Below are positions 43,490-52,940 of a stretch of 64,000 nt of DNA, in pieces. Within the stretch, counting starts at the first letter, position 1. The number at the start of each line of letters is the position of its first letter. The stretch comes from Lysinibacillus fusiformis. GTDB taxonomy: Bacteria; Bacillota; Bacilli; Bacillales_A; Planococcaceae. The translations under genes and the position numbers were made by a program. The stretch is taken from NCBI RefSeq assembly GCF_016925635.1, contig NZ_CP070490.1, forward strand, positions 372,001 to 436,000, written 5' to 3'. The notes beneath the pieces are model-generated. The model ran no database searches and was not told the DNA's origin. It saw only the letters and a program-made list of their open reading frames with translations.

Positions 43490-44548
43490 TTATTGCAGTG
43501 TGAATGCTTTGTTTTGGTCCCAAATCGTGCTTGGTAGCTCTTTTTTGAGTACAGGCATGATTTCAGTTGCAAAACGCTCTAATTGTTCACTTTGCTCAGA
43601 CAATTCAAGCCCTTCCACACTAAGCATCTGGACTTGATGCTTAAAAGCTTGATGATACTTGATGACTTTTTCAATAATTGCATCTGGACTACCAACTAAT
43701 GCGGAGCCACGCTCAATATGGTCCTCTAGGTTTTTGAATGGCGAATTATTCACCTTGGAGGCTTCAGTGCTCATAAAACCTTCATAATAAGGTCGATACT
43801 TCTCAATCGCTTCCTCATTGGTATTAGCAATGTATAAACCTCTCGCACCCGCACCTACAACAGCCTGCTGTGGATCAAAACCATAATGATCTAAACGTCT
43901 ACGATAATGGTCTATAAGGGCTTGATATTTTTCTAATTCATGAAAAGTATTGGAGGAAAAAATAGGGTCTCCGTTTTTTGCTGCTAGTTCAGTCGATAGC
44001 TCACTTGAAGCACTGCCATGCCAAATTCGTATCTGTTGCTGATAAGGTCGAGGCTCAGTCGTTACAGAATCAATTTTCGAACGAAACTTACCTTGCCAGC
44101 TTATATTTTCTTCGTTCCATAAGCGTTTTAAAAGCTCATATTTTTCAGCTAAGGCTGCCCATTGATCCTCATCTTTGACATCAAATAAAGGATAGTGTCT
44201 AGGGTCATTCCCTTTGCCAATAACGACATCTAATCGTCCTTTTGATAAGTGATCCAGCGTTGCATAATCCTCAGCAACTCGTATAGGATCAAGAACGCTC
44301 AACACAGTCACGGTTGTTAATAGTCGAATTTTTGAGGTTTTCATCGCTAGTGCACTTAATAACACAGTAGGAGATGAGGATAAAAATGGTGCACCGTGTC
44401 TTTCTCCTACGCCGTATCCATCAAACCCTAGATTTTCAGCTAGCACAGCCTGCTCAATTAAATGTGTAAAAACCTCCTGTGTTGTTAATATACGACCAGT
44501 TTTTATATTTGGTAGATTATTAATCAAATTACCAACAATAAATTTCAT
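43490..44548 (-). CDS. Luciferase-like flavin monooxygenase
   Basis: 352 residues, TIM-barrel LLM family using reduced FMN. Seen: AENLGFDGYGVGERHGAPF, RLLTTVTVLSVLDPIRVAEDYATLDHLSKGRLDVVIGKG, and SALVGSPDAIIEKV near the end. This is the third LLM enzyme in the operon, distinct from the CmoJ- and CmoO-like ones. A C-S bond or organosulfur-oxidising role follows from its place between two importers, but the substrate is unknown. Confidence 0.8.
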   Translation of the reverse strand: MKFIVGNLINNLPNIKTGRILTTQEVFTHLIEQAVLAENLGFDGYGVGERHGAPFLSSSPTVLLSALAMKTSKIRLLTTVTVLSVLDPIRVAEDYATLDHLSKGRLDVVIGKGNDPRHYPLFDVKDEDQWAALAEKYELLKRLWNEENISWQGKFRSKIDSVTTEPRPYQQQIRIWHGSASSELSTELAAKNGDPIFSSNTFHELEKYQALIDHYRRRLDHYGFDPQQAVVGAGARGLYIANTNEEAIEKYRPYYEGFMSTEASKVNNSPFKNLEDHIERGSALVGSPDAIIEKVIKYHQAFKHQVQMLSVEGLELSEQSEQLERFATEIMPVLKKELPSTIWDQNKAFTLQ

Positions 44549-44559
44549 AATCCGTCTCC

Positions 44560-46221
44560 TTATTGTGTAAGATGAACGTCATAAAATAATGGATAACCAA
44601 TAGAATCAAATGCTACATCTTGCACCTGAAGTGAAGTTGCTACTGTATAAGGAAAAACATATATAGGAATAATAGCTACTTCTTCAATAAGCTTATTTTG
44701 AATTTGTTTATATAAATTTTCTCGTGTTGCAGCATCCTGCTCAGTCGTTGCCGCCTCTAACCATTGATCTACCTCCGCGTTTTGATACCAAGCTAAATTA
44801 ATGCCACCTTTATCAGTAGTTTGCTTGGAATGATAAAACAAGAGTAAATCATCAGGATCAATCGCTACACGGCTATTCCCACGTAAATCGTAGGCTGCAG
44901 CGTCTGCTAAGACTGATCTTGCCTCACTCGTTGTTTCTATGATGACATCAATACCGACAGCCTTTAATTGCTCTTTTACCATAATGCTAATATCTTGGCG
45001 TTTTTCACGATTAACAGCATCATTTAAAATACGCAATGTCAATTTATGGCCATCCTTTTCTCGGATACCATCCTTCCCCTTTTCCCAACCCAGCTCTTCA
45101 AATAATTGATTAGATTTTTTCACATCAAACCCATCTTTACCTTCTAAGCTGTCATCATAGCCAAAAGTTGTAGAAGTAAGTGCAGACCAGGCCCTTTTAT
45201 ATGTACCTAGGTACAGGGTGTTAACAATACTCTCAACATCAATTCCAGCCTTTAGTGCTTGGCGTGCTTTTACATCATTCCAAGGAGCCGTTGTATTATT
45301 AACAAAGAGTGTATATGGTAAGCCTCCTGTCTCTACCTCCCATAATTTTAACTGACCACTCTTTTCAATCGCTAAAATATCCTGTGGTGGCACCGTTTCT
45401 GCCGCCTGTAATTGATTGCTTTGTACACTTCCTACTCGAGTAGCCTCCTCTGGTACAATTTTAAACGTTAGTTTATCCAAATAGGCTGGACCATCGTGTT
45501 TAGCAAATGGATAAGCGCCGTTATACTCTTCAAACTTTGCTAAAACAATCCGATCATTTTCAACTTGCTCCACAAATTTAAATGGACCTGTTCCAATAGG
45601 ATGTAAACCAAATTTATCTCCAGCCTTTTCAGCCGCTTCCTTCGACACAATCGATAAATTAGAATGGGCTAAGATCGTTAAAAATGTTGCAGAGGGTTGC
45701 TTTAAAATGAATTTAATCTTATGAGTATCTACAACCTCAACAGACTCAACATCTGACAGATAGGTAGCAGCTGTGAAGGCCTTTGTTTTGACATCAAAAA
45801 TTCGCTCAATATTATACTTTACGGCAGCTGCATTAAAATCTGTGCCATCATGGAATTTAACCCCTTCACGTAATGAGAATGTGTACTCTTTTTTGTTATC
45901 TGATACAGACCACTCCGTAGCCAGCCATGGTTTTATCGTATTATCCTTCTCTTGATAGACCAATGATTCAAAAATACTTTTAATTACCCGTGTTGCTACT
46001 GCCATACCACTTGCATGAGGATCGAGTGTATCAGGTGCTGTTGATAAAGCGAACGTAAAATCGCCACCCGCTTGCACTGACTGCTCTTTATCCTTGTTTT
46101 CTGAACCATTTGTTTTATTCACACTCACTTCTGTTTTAGAGGTGCTTGATGAACAACCTGTTAGCGCTAATAGAATAACCATTACAGTAATAATCAGACT
46201 ATATGGTTTCTTATTAAACAT
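44560..46221 (-). CDS. Peptide/nickel-type ABC substrate-binding lipoprotein
   Basis: 553 residues from ATG 46221 (AAAGGAAG 8 nt upstream); the frame is open farther but overlaps the ATPase gene. Lipobox LTGC at about 20-23. Family 5 (OppA/DppA) fold: TFALSTAPDTLDPHASG, YTFSLREGVKFHDGTDFNA near 100, HPIGTGPFKF near 200. Would deliver a di/oligopeptide or similar, such as a glutathione- or cysteine-derived compound, to the DppBC-like permeases upstream. Confidence 0.85.
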   Translation of the reverse strand: MFNKKPYSLIITVMVILLALTGCSSSTSKTEVSVNKTNGSENKDKEQSVQAGGDFTFALSTAPDTLDPHASGMAVATRVIKSIFESLVYQEKDNTIKPWLATEWSVSDNKKEYTFSLREGVKFHDGTDFNAAAVKYNIERIFDVKTKAFTAATYLSDVESVEVVDTHKIKFILKQPSATFLTILAHSNLSIVSKEAAEKAGDKFGLHPIGTGPFKFVEQVENDRIVLAKFEEYNGAYPFAKHDGPAYLDKLTFKIVPEEATRVGSVQSNQLQAAETVPPQDILAIEKSGQLKLWEVETGGLPYTLFVNNTTAPWNDVKARQALKAGIDVESIVNTLYLGTYKRAWSALTSTTFGYDDSLEGKDGFDVKKSNQLFEELGWEKGKDGIREKDGHKLTLRILNDAVNREKRQDISIMVKEQLKAVGIDVIIETTSEARSVLADAAAYDLRGNSRVAIDPDDLLLFYHSKQTTDKGGINLAWYQNAEVDQWLEAATTEQDAATRENLYKQIQNKLIEEVAIIPIYVFPYTVATSLQVQDVAFDSIGYPLFYDVHLTQ

Positions 46222-46258
46222 AGACATCTTCCTTTTTTTATAAGTCATTGATTTAATT

Positions 46259-48256
46259 CTAAGCATAATGACATTGAACACTATGGTTTGGCGCTATTTC
46301 TACAAAGGCTGGCTCCTCTCGACTACAATGTTCTGTCGCAAAAGGGCAACGTGTTCGAAATGCACAACCAGACGGTGGATTAGTTGGTGATGGAATTTCT
46401 CCGTCTAGTGAAATAGGCTCTGTAACATGGGAACGATTGATTTTAGGCATAGCTGCAATAAGGGCTTTTGTATAAGGATGTTTTGGATCTTGGAAAAGCT
46501 GCTCACTTGGTGCCATTTCGACGATTTTCCCTAAATACATTACCGCCACCCGATCCGCAACATGACGAACGATATTCAAATCGTGTCCAATAAATAAATA
46601 GGTGAGACCTAGCTTTTGCTGTAAATCCTTCAATAAATTAATAATTTGTGCTTGCACGGACACATCTAATGCAGATACTGCTTCATCTGCTAATATAAAA
46701 CTAGGATTGATCGCAATAGCTCTAGCAATACCAATTCGTTGGCGTTGCCCTCCAGAAAACTCATGTGGATAACGAGAGCTCCACTCTGGTTTTAACCCCA
46801 CTACTTGTAATAATTGCTGTATTCGATCTTCCATTTCATTAGCCGAAATTCCTTTAAGATGGGCTTTTAGCGGCTCTGCAATAATCTCCTTAATGGTCCA
46901 TTTAGGGTCGATGGAACCATAAGGATCTTGAAAAATCATTTGCATATGTTTCCTTCTATCTCGCATAGCCGACTTTCTTAAATGCACGATGGATTGACCA
47001 TTAAATAGAACATCTCCGGCAGTAGGTGTTTCTAGCTGTAATATCGTTCTGCCTAGAGTAGATTTTCCACTGCCAGATTCACCTACTAATCCCACTGTCT
47101 CACCTTTAAAAATTTGAAATGAAACGTTGTTCACTGCTTTTATTTTCTTGTTTGCTTGTTTAATTGGATAATATTTGTGTAAAGACTTTATCTCTAGCAA
47201 TACTTCACGCTCTTGATTTTCCCTGTAGTCTACCTCATCCTCTATAACAGAATCGTTTTCGACGAGCCATTCCGGTTTCTGAATTAGCTCCTTTATATGC
47301 CAACAAGCACTTTCCCGTCCTTGAAAATTTCTTAGAGGAGGTCTCTCTTCTCTACATTTTTCAGTGGCGAATGCGCAGCGAGGATGAAAGCGACAGCCAG
47401 CTGGCATCTCAGCAAGATTTGGAATTGTACCTTCTATAGAGGGCAGTCTCTTTCGTTTGATATGTTGTTCATTTGGAATGGATTGTAATAAGCCCCTTGT
47501 ATAAGGATGATAAGGCAGTGAAAATAACTGCTCTATTGATGCTTGCTCCACAATTTCTCCCGCGTACATAACAAAAATTCGATCAGCTAACTGCGATGCT
47601 ACACTTAAATCATGTGTAATTAGTAAAATGGACGTGTGATATTCCTCTTTCAGCTCCTTAAGTAGTGCAATAATTTGTGCTTGAACGGTAACATCAAGCG
47701 CGGTAGTGGGTTCATCAGCAATAATCAAATCAGGATTACAACTTATAGCCATAGCGATCATGGCTCGTTGCAACATGCCTCCAGACAATTCGTGAGGATA
47801 TTGTCCCATACGTACGATAGGATCTGATAATCCAACTCTTGTTAATAATTGAATCCCTCGTTCATGTGCTTGCTTTTTGGATAATTTTAAATGCCTTTGC
47901 ATCATCTCCACCAATTGTTGTCCAATAGTAAACACTGGGTCAAAGGCGATAGAGGGCTCCTGAAAGATCATGGCAATCTTCTTACCTCGTATATTTAACA
48001 GCTCACGATTTGAAAGCTTGACAATATCTCTGTTGCCTAATGTAATTTTCCCATTCGTAATCACACCATTTTCATATTCAATTAAACGCATGATTGCTTT
48101 CGAGGTGACTGATTTACCACTCCCAGATTCGCCAACTAAACAAATTGATTCACTAGGTTTTATAGTGAAAAAAATAGTAGATACAGCGTTTAGAACAGCA
48201 GATTTAGACTTAAAATCTACTGTTAGCCCTTCCACTGTCAATAAATTATCCATCAT
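46259..48256 (-). CDS. Fused DppD-DppF type ABC transporter ATPase
   Basis: 665 residues, two complete ABC ATPases in one chain. First: Walker A GESGSGKS near 40, signature LSGGMLQRA, Walker B IADEPTTALD. It ends with the oligopeptide family C-terminal Cys motif (CRFHPRCAFATEKCREE). Second: GESGSGKSTLGR near 390, FSGGQRQRI, ILADEAVSALD, and a second Cys motif (CAFRTRCPFATEHC). Usually these are two genes (DppD and DppF). Start at ATG 48256 behind GGAAGAGG. Each half may hold a 4Fe-4S cluster, as in the family. Confidence 0.92.
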   Translation of the reverse strand: MMDNLLTVEGLTVDFKSKSAVLNAVSTIFFTIKPSESICLVGESGSGKSVTSKAIMRLIEYENGVITNGKITLGNRDIVKLSNRELLNIRGKKIAMIFQEPSIAFDPVFTIGQQLVEMMQRHLKLSKKQAHERGIQLLTRVGLSDPIVRMGQYPHELSGGMLQRAMIAMAISCNPDLIIADEPTTALDVTVQAQIIALLKELKEEYHTSILLITHDLSVASQLADRIFVMYAGEIVEQASIEQLFSLPYHPYTRGLLQSIPNEQHIKRKRLPSIEGTIPNLAEMPAGCRFHPRCAFATEKCREERPPLRNFQGRESACWHIKELIQKPEWLVENDSVIEDEVDYRENQEREVLLEIKSLHKYYPIKQANKKIKAVNNVSFQIFKGETVGLVGESGSGKSTLGRTILQLETPTAGDVLFNGQSIVHLRKSAMRDRRKHMQMIFQDPYGSIDPKWTIKEIIAEPLKAHLKGISANEMEDRIQQLLQVVGLKPEWSSRYPHEFSGGQRQRIGIARAIAINPSFILADEAVSALDVSVQAQIINLLKDLQQKLGLTYLFIGHDLNIVRHVADRVAVMYLGKIVEMAPSEQLFQDPKHPYTKALIAAMPKINRSHVTEPISLDGEIPSPTNPPSGCAFRTRCPFATEHCSREEPAFVEIAPNHSVQCHYA

Positions 48257-48269
48257 AAACACCTCTTCC

Positions 48270-49157
48270 TTAAGACAAACGCTTTTTAGGATCTAACTTA
48301 TCACGTAAACTATCCCCCAAAATATTGACGGCTAACACAAAGAGTGCGATTGCTAATCCTGGAAACGTTGAAATCCACCAACCGGCTGCTATATAGTTTC
48401 TGCCTTGTGATAATAAAAAACCCCAATCCGGAATTTCTGACACCACACCTAATCCTAAAAAGCTGAGACCCGCACCTGTTAAAATGGCCATTCCTAAACC
48501 GTTTGAAGCCATAACTAATAATGGTGAATAAGCATTCGGTAGGACATGCTTTAAGAAAATTACAGGATTACTAGTCCCTATCGATTTTGACGCTAGAATG
48601 TAAGGACGATTTTTTATACTTAATATTTGGCCTCTCATTACCCGAGCATACGTCGGAATAGCTGATACTGAGATGGCAATGACAAGATTGGTAAAGCTAG
48701 AACCTAATACAGCGGCAATAGCAAGCGCTAATAAAACACTTGGGATTGTTTGTATGATTTCAATCAGTCTCATTAAGATAATGTCAATAATGCCCTCGAT
48801 ATAGCCAGCTAAAGTTCCAATAAGAGCACCAATGAATCCACCTACAACAACAGCACTTATGCCAAGTAAAAGAGAAGTTTTACTTCCGTACACAACTAAA
48901 CTAAATACATCCCTGCCAAAATAATCAGTCCCAAATAGATGCTTGAATGATGAAGGCTGTAAAATAGCAGTAGGAAACATCTTTGTAGGTGAATACATTG
49001 CTACCCAATGTGGGACTATGGCACAAATAATAAAAAAGGTAATGATGAGGATAGCAGTTGTTAACATCATCTTTTCTAGGTGAAAAATACTTTTACTAAG
49101 TCGCTTTAATTTAAGTTTTGAAACAGGTTTCGTTTTAATAGTTTCTAACTTTTGCAT
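48270..49157 (-). CDS. Peptide-type ABC transporter permease (DppC-like)
   Basis: 295 residues, six membrane segments with a cytoplasmic N-terminus. Seen: HLFGTDYFGRDVFSLVVYGSKTSLLLG near 70 and the EAA loop SKSIGTSNPVIFLKHVLPNAY near 200, typical of DppC/OppC. Starts 2 bp after the DppB-like gene (tight coupling). Confidence 0.9.
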   Translation of the reverse strand: MQKLETIKTKPVSKLKLKRLSKSIFHLEKMMLTTAILIITFFIICAIVPHWVAMYSPTKMFPTAILQPSSFKHLFGTDYFGRDVFSLVVYGSKTSLLLGISAVVVGGFIGALIGTLAGYIEGIIDIILMRLIEIIQTIPSVLLALAIAAVLGSSFTNLVIAISVSAIPTYARVMRGQILSIKNRPYILASKSIGTSNPVIFLKHVLPNAYSPLLVMASNGLGMAILTGAGLSFLGLGVVSEIPDWGFLLSQGRNYIAAGWWISTFPGLAIALFVLAVNILGDSLRDKLDPKKRLS

Positions 49158-49159
49158 CC

Positions 49160-50098
49160 TTATCCTCCCTTTACTTGCCTACTTCGAATTCGAGGATCAA
49201 TGATGGAATATGAAATATCAATACATAGATTAATCATTACATACACAATAGCAATAAAAAATACAACACCTTGTATGATTGGTAGATCCTTAGCTGTTAT
49301 GGCATCTGCCACCATTCTTCCAAGCCCCTGTCTTGCAAATACTGTTTCGATGACCACCGTCCCACCTAAAAAATCACCCAGTAGCACGCCAATCATTGTC
49401 ATTGCAGGTATTAATGCATTTTTAAGGGCATGACGGTATAAAACGATATGCTCTGTCAGTCCTTTTGCTCTAAGCGTCAGTATATAAGGTTCGTTCAAAA
49501 CCTCTAGCATACTATTCCGAACTACTCTAACAATAAACCCTGCACCTAGAAGACCTAATGTAATAGCAGGCAAAATAACAGAACGCCAACCATCTGAGCC
49601 CATCGCAGGAAACCAGCCTAACGAAATGGAGAAAATTAAAATTAGTAAAATTCCCGACCAAAATGTAGGCATGGAAATCCCAAAGAGTCCAACTAAACGT
49701 GCAATATAATCAATTACCGTGTTGCGATGAACAGCGGCTAACACCCCAAGTGTAATACCTACAATGACGGCAATAAGTAGACTTGCAACTGTTAGAACAA
49801 CAGTTGCAGGTAATTGTGTCCATATTTTTTCTATCACAAATTCACCATCAATGGCTGATTGCCCAAAATCACCATGCATTAAATCTACTAAATAATTAGA
49901 GAATTGTTTTGTAAATGGTAAATCCAAACCTAATTCTTTACGTAAATTTTCTGCTACCTCAGTGCTTGCAGCATTTTCAGCTAGTAATGTATCAACGATA
50001 TCAGTGGGTAAAAAATAATTGATTGAAAAAACTGAAAAAAGGGCACCCAGTAGTACAAATAGTGCTACTAAGCCACGATTAACAATTAATTTTATCAT
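49160..50098 (-). CDS. Peptide-type ABC transporter permease (DppB-like)
   Basis: 312 residues, six membrane segments. Typical DppB features: LRKELGLDLPFTKQFSNYL with DFGQS near 75, and the EAA region LRAKGLTEHIVLYRHALKNALIP near 220. Forms the channel with the next permease. Located 27 bp after the glutaredoxin gene. Confidence 0.9.
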   Translation of the reverse strand: MIKLIVNRGLVALFVLLGALFSVFSINYFLPTDIVDTLLAENAASTEVAENLRKELGLDLPFTKQFSNYLVDLMHGDFGQSAIDGEFVIEKIWTQLPATVVLTVASLLIAVIVGITLGVLAAVHRNTVIDYIARLVGLFGISMPTFWSGILLILIFSISLGWFPAMGSDGWRSVILPAITLGLLGAGFIVRVVRNSMLEVLNEPYILTLRAKGLTEHIVLYRHALKNALIPAMTMIGVLLGDFLGGTVVIETVFARQGLGRMVADAITAKDLPIIQGVVFFIAIVYVMINLCIDISYSIIDPRIRSRQVKGG

Positions 50099-50125
50099 TT
50101 ATACACCCCATTTCTATAGTGCGTT

Positions 50126-50401
50126 TTACGACTGTATTTTTTCTCCAGCTAGTGCTGCCTTTAAATGCTCTAGACCAAGTTCTGTAACCGCTTGATAGAT
50201 ACCATCTTCGCTTGAACCAATTTCTACAACAGGTACATAACGAATTCCATATTTTGTATCTAGAATATCACGGAAAGCATCATTATGCGTTACATCCACT
50301 GTTTTATAAGGTATACCCTCTTCTTGTAAATACGTTTTTACCTCATTACAGTAACTACAGCCTTGTTTCGACCAAACGATTACATCTTTATTTAGTGTCA
50401 T
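50126..50401 (-). CDS. cmoI: Glutaredoxin-like protein (CmoI/YtnI type)
   Basis: 91 residues, thioredoxin fold with the redox motif CSYC at about 16-19 (KQGCSYCNEVK), GIRYVPVVEI as cis-Pro loop. In B. subtilis YtnI (CmoI) stands beside YtmO and YtnJ and takes part in S-alkylcysteine salvage. Here the order YtnJ-YtmO-YtnI is kept. Starts 13 bp after the YtmO-like gene. Confidence 0.8.
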   Translation of the reverse strand: MTLNKDVIVWSKQGCSYCNEVKTYLQEEGIPYKTVDVTHNDAFRDILDTKYGIRYVPVVEIGSSEDGIYQAVTELGLEHLKAALAGEKIQS

Positions 50402-50414
50402 TACGTTTTCCTCC

Positions 50415-51422
50415 TCAGCTTACCGCTTCTTTTTGTTGTAAATGTACTGGACCCAATAACTCAAAAGATCGCTCACGTTCAAAATCCTTTAAGATAGGCG
50501 TATGCAAAATGAATTCGTCTACTTGGTATTGCTCATGGTAGTCATCTAAAATGGCTTTAATTTCTTCTGATGTACCGTATAAAATATCGGCCTCATACTG
50601 CTCCACCGTATATTCCTCTCCAGATTCCTGACCAAATTTCTCCGCTAGCTCTACTGATTGTAATGTCAGGCTTCTGCCACTTGCTAAATGCACCTTTGTA
50701 ATTTTTTGATCTCCAATTAGCTCTTTCGCTTCCTCTTTGCTTGGAGCAGCAAGTGCAGCAATGGAAATCGCAAAATGACCATTTGGCTGGTGACTACGAT
50801 AGGTTGTAGCCGCTTGTGCCAAAACATTATTATCACTATTAATGAATCGAGCAAAGACAAATGCAATGCCGAGTTTTCCTGCAAGAGCAGCACTTTCTGG
50901 GCTAGCACCAAGTAAAAATAATGTTGGCTTTTTCTTTGGAATCGGCGTTGCTTGTATGCCATATAATTCGTGCTCTTTTGGTATGGATTGCTCAATTAAT
51001 TGCTGTAAAAATGTTAATCTTTCTTCAAAATCTTCTCCATTATTGAGCGTGCCATATTGGAGAGCCTTTGTAGAAAGGGGTAAGCCTCCAGGTGCTTTTC
51101 CAATCCCCAAATCTATTCGCCCTGGCTCCAAAGATGCTAGAACATGGAAATTTTCCGCTACTTTATAGGGGCTATAAAGCTGAAGCATAACCCCACCTGA
51201 TCCAATGTTGATTGATTTTGTTTTAGCTAGTAAATAAGACACTAATACCTCAGGAGATGTGCCTGCTAATGAATCTGTATTATGATGCTCCGATACCCAA
51301 AATCGTGAATAGCCTAACTGCTCAGCTCGCTGTGCTAAGGCCACCGTTTTTTGTAATGTTTGTTCATTGGTTGCTCCTTCAATGATAGGGCTTTGATCTA
51401 ATATGCCTAATGTATAACTCAT
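50415..51422 (-). CDS. cmoO: Luciferase-like monooxygenase, CmoO/YtmO type
   Basis: 335 residues, the LLM branch with N-terminus LGILDQSPI and the motif YSRFWVSEHHNTDSLAGTSPEVL near 38-60, which includes the flavin-binding His pair. Same length as YtmO. Uses FMNH2 and O2. In the S-alkylcysteine pathway it acts beside CmoJ. AGGAGGT lies 5 nt before the ATG. Confidence 0.82.
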   Translation of the reverse strand: MSYTLGILDQSPIIEGATNEQTLQKTVALAQRAEQLGYSRFWVSEHHNTDSLAGTSPEVLVSYLLAKTKSINIGSGGVMLQLYSPYKVAENFHVLASLEPGRIDLGIGKAPGGLPLSTKALQYGTLNNGEDFEERLTFLQQLIEQSIPKEHELYGIQATPIPKKKPTLFLLGASPESAALAGKLGIAFVFARFINSDNNVLAQAATTYRSHQPNGHFAISIAALAAPSKEEAKELIGDQKITKVHLASGRSLTLQSVELAEKFGQESGEEYTVEQYEADILYGTSEEIKAILDDYHEQYQVDEFILHTPILKDFERERSFELLGPVHLQQKEAVS

Positions 51423-51467
51423 ACAATACCTCCTAATTTCTTTTATTCAAATAAATTTACTAGGTTT

Positions 51468-52796
51468 TTAGACAGATTGTTTGACATAGCGACTTTCTTT
51501 GAAGGGTAAACCTAAATTCCCGCGCAAAGTATCTGCCTCATAATCTTTACGATAAAGCCCTCTTGCTTGTAAAATTGGCACTACTTTATCAACAAAATCT
51601 TCAAGAGCACCAGGTACTGTCACACCAATGATAAAACCATCTGCTGCTTCCTTTTCAAACCATTCCTGTACAAGATCCGCTACTTGCTCAGCTGTCCCAA
51701 AAAATGCTGTTTTTGGTGTAGCCTCGCGTAAAGCAACTTGACGTAATGTAAGTCTCTCTTGCTTAGCATATCGTTTAATATAATCTGTTGTACTTCTAAA
51801 GCTGTTGGCCCCAATATCACCTAGTTCAGGAAACGGTGCATCCACATCATACTGAGTAAAATCATGATGGTCGAAGTAACGCCCAAGATACGCAAGAGCA
51901 CGGTCTATGGAAACTAACTCGACGATTTCTTGATATTTCGCCTCTGCTTCCTCCACTGTATCGCCAATAATCGGCGAAATTCCTGGGAATATCTTCACTT
52001 CATCTGAGTTTCTTCCAAATGCCGCCACTTCTGTCTTTACTCTTGTGTAAAATTTTTGTGCCTCTTCAATGGATGCACCATGTGTAAAAATAGCATCTGC
52101 ATCCTTGGCAGCCAATCGAATACCTGCATCAGACGACCCAGCCTGGAATATAACGGGCTGACCTTGCTTTGTTCGACCAATATTGAGTGGACCCTGGACT
52201 GAAAAATGTGGCCCTTTATGATGTAATGTGTGTAATTTTTCTGAATCAAAAAATTGATCATTGTCGACATCTGCAATAAACGCATCATCATCCCACGAGT
52301 CCCATAGGCCCTTGACAACCTCTAAATATTCTTCTGCAATTTGATAACGCTCTGCATGGCTAGGATGCTGATTGATTGTTTTATTGTAGTTCAAAGCAGT
52401 ACTTTCTAATGGTGTGGTTACAACATTCCATCCTGCACGCCCAGCACTAATATGATCTAATGAAGCAAATTGTCGTGCTACTGTAAATGGTTCGCTATAG
52501 GAAGTTGAAACCGTGCCAACTAACCCAATGTTTTTCGTCGCTACAGCTAAAGCTGATAAAATCGTAATAGGCTCAAAACGATTTAAAAAATGAGGAATGG
52601 ATTTTTCATTAATAAATAAACCATCCGCAATAAACGCTACATCAAATTTTCCCTGCTCTGCCTTCTGAGCTTGTTGAATATAGAAAGGTAAGCTTACACT
52701 TTGATTGCTCGCCACCTTTGGATGACGCCAACCTGAAATATTTCCCCCTACCCCATGAATAATTGCTCCAAATCGAATTTTATCCTGTCTAGCCAT
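51468..52796 (-). CDS. cmoJ: FMN-dependent monooxygenase, CmoJ/YtnJ type (NtaA/DszA family)
   Basis: 442 residues, the length of YtnJ, which it resembles throughout: [43 protein letters not shown] (partly), [40 protein letters not shown]. Family members cleave C-N or C-S bonds with FMNH2. In B. subtilis CmoJ opens N-acetyl-S-alkylcysteine. First gene of the 12-kb operon; GAGGAGG precedes the ATG and a promoter lies 70-100 bp upstream. Confidence 0.87.
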   Translation of the reverse strand: MARQDKIRFGAIIHGVGGNISGWRHPKVASNQSVSLPFYIQQAQKAEQGKFDVAFIADGLFINEKSIPHFLNRFEPITILSALAVATKNIGLVGTVSTSYSEPFTVARQFASLDHISAGRAGWNVVTTPLESTALNYNKTINQHPSHAERYQIAEEYLEVVKGLWDSWDDDAFIADVDNDQFFDSEKLHTLHHKGPHFSVQGPLNIGRTKQGQPVIFQAGSSDAGIRLAAKDADAIFTHGASIEEAQKFYTRVKTEVAAFGRNSDEVKIFPGISPIIGDTVEEAEAKYQEIVELVSIDRALAYLGRYFDHHDFTQYDVDAPFPELGDIGANSFRSTTDYIKRYAKQERLTLRQVALREATPKTAFFGTAEQVADLVQEWFEKEAADGFIIGVTVPGALEDFVDKVVPILQARGLYRKDYEADTLRGNLGLPFKESRYVKQSV

Positions 52797-52863
52797 GTCA
52801 ATTCCTCCTCAATCTTATTTTACTAAACATAGTGGTTAAGTATGTTTTGTTGGATTGAGAATG

Positions 52864-52892
52864 ATATTACCGTTCCTTCAGACGATATGCAA
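52864..52892 (-). promoter_or_regulatory. Promoter of the organosulfur operon
   Basis: Minus strand TTGCAT (52887-52892), 17 bp, TAATAT (52864-52869). The leader to cmoJ would be about 60 nt. Confidence 0.6.
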
Positions 52893-52924
52893 TAGGTACA
52901 GTAATAGAAAAATTTTTATGTTCG

Positions 52925-52940
52925 GATAAAATATTTTATC
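52925..52940. promoter_or_regulatory. Perfect 16-bp palindrome, candidate LysR operator
   Basis: GATAAAAT/ATTTTATC lies 33 bp upstream of the -35 of the operon promoter and overlaps the stop codon of the LysR gene. Position and T-N11-A character fit a LysR activator site. Confidence 0.45.
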
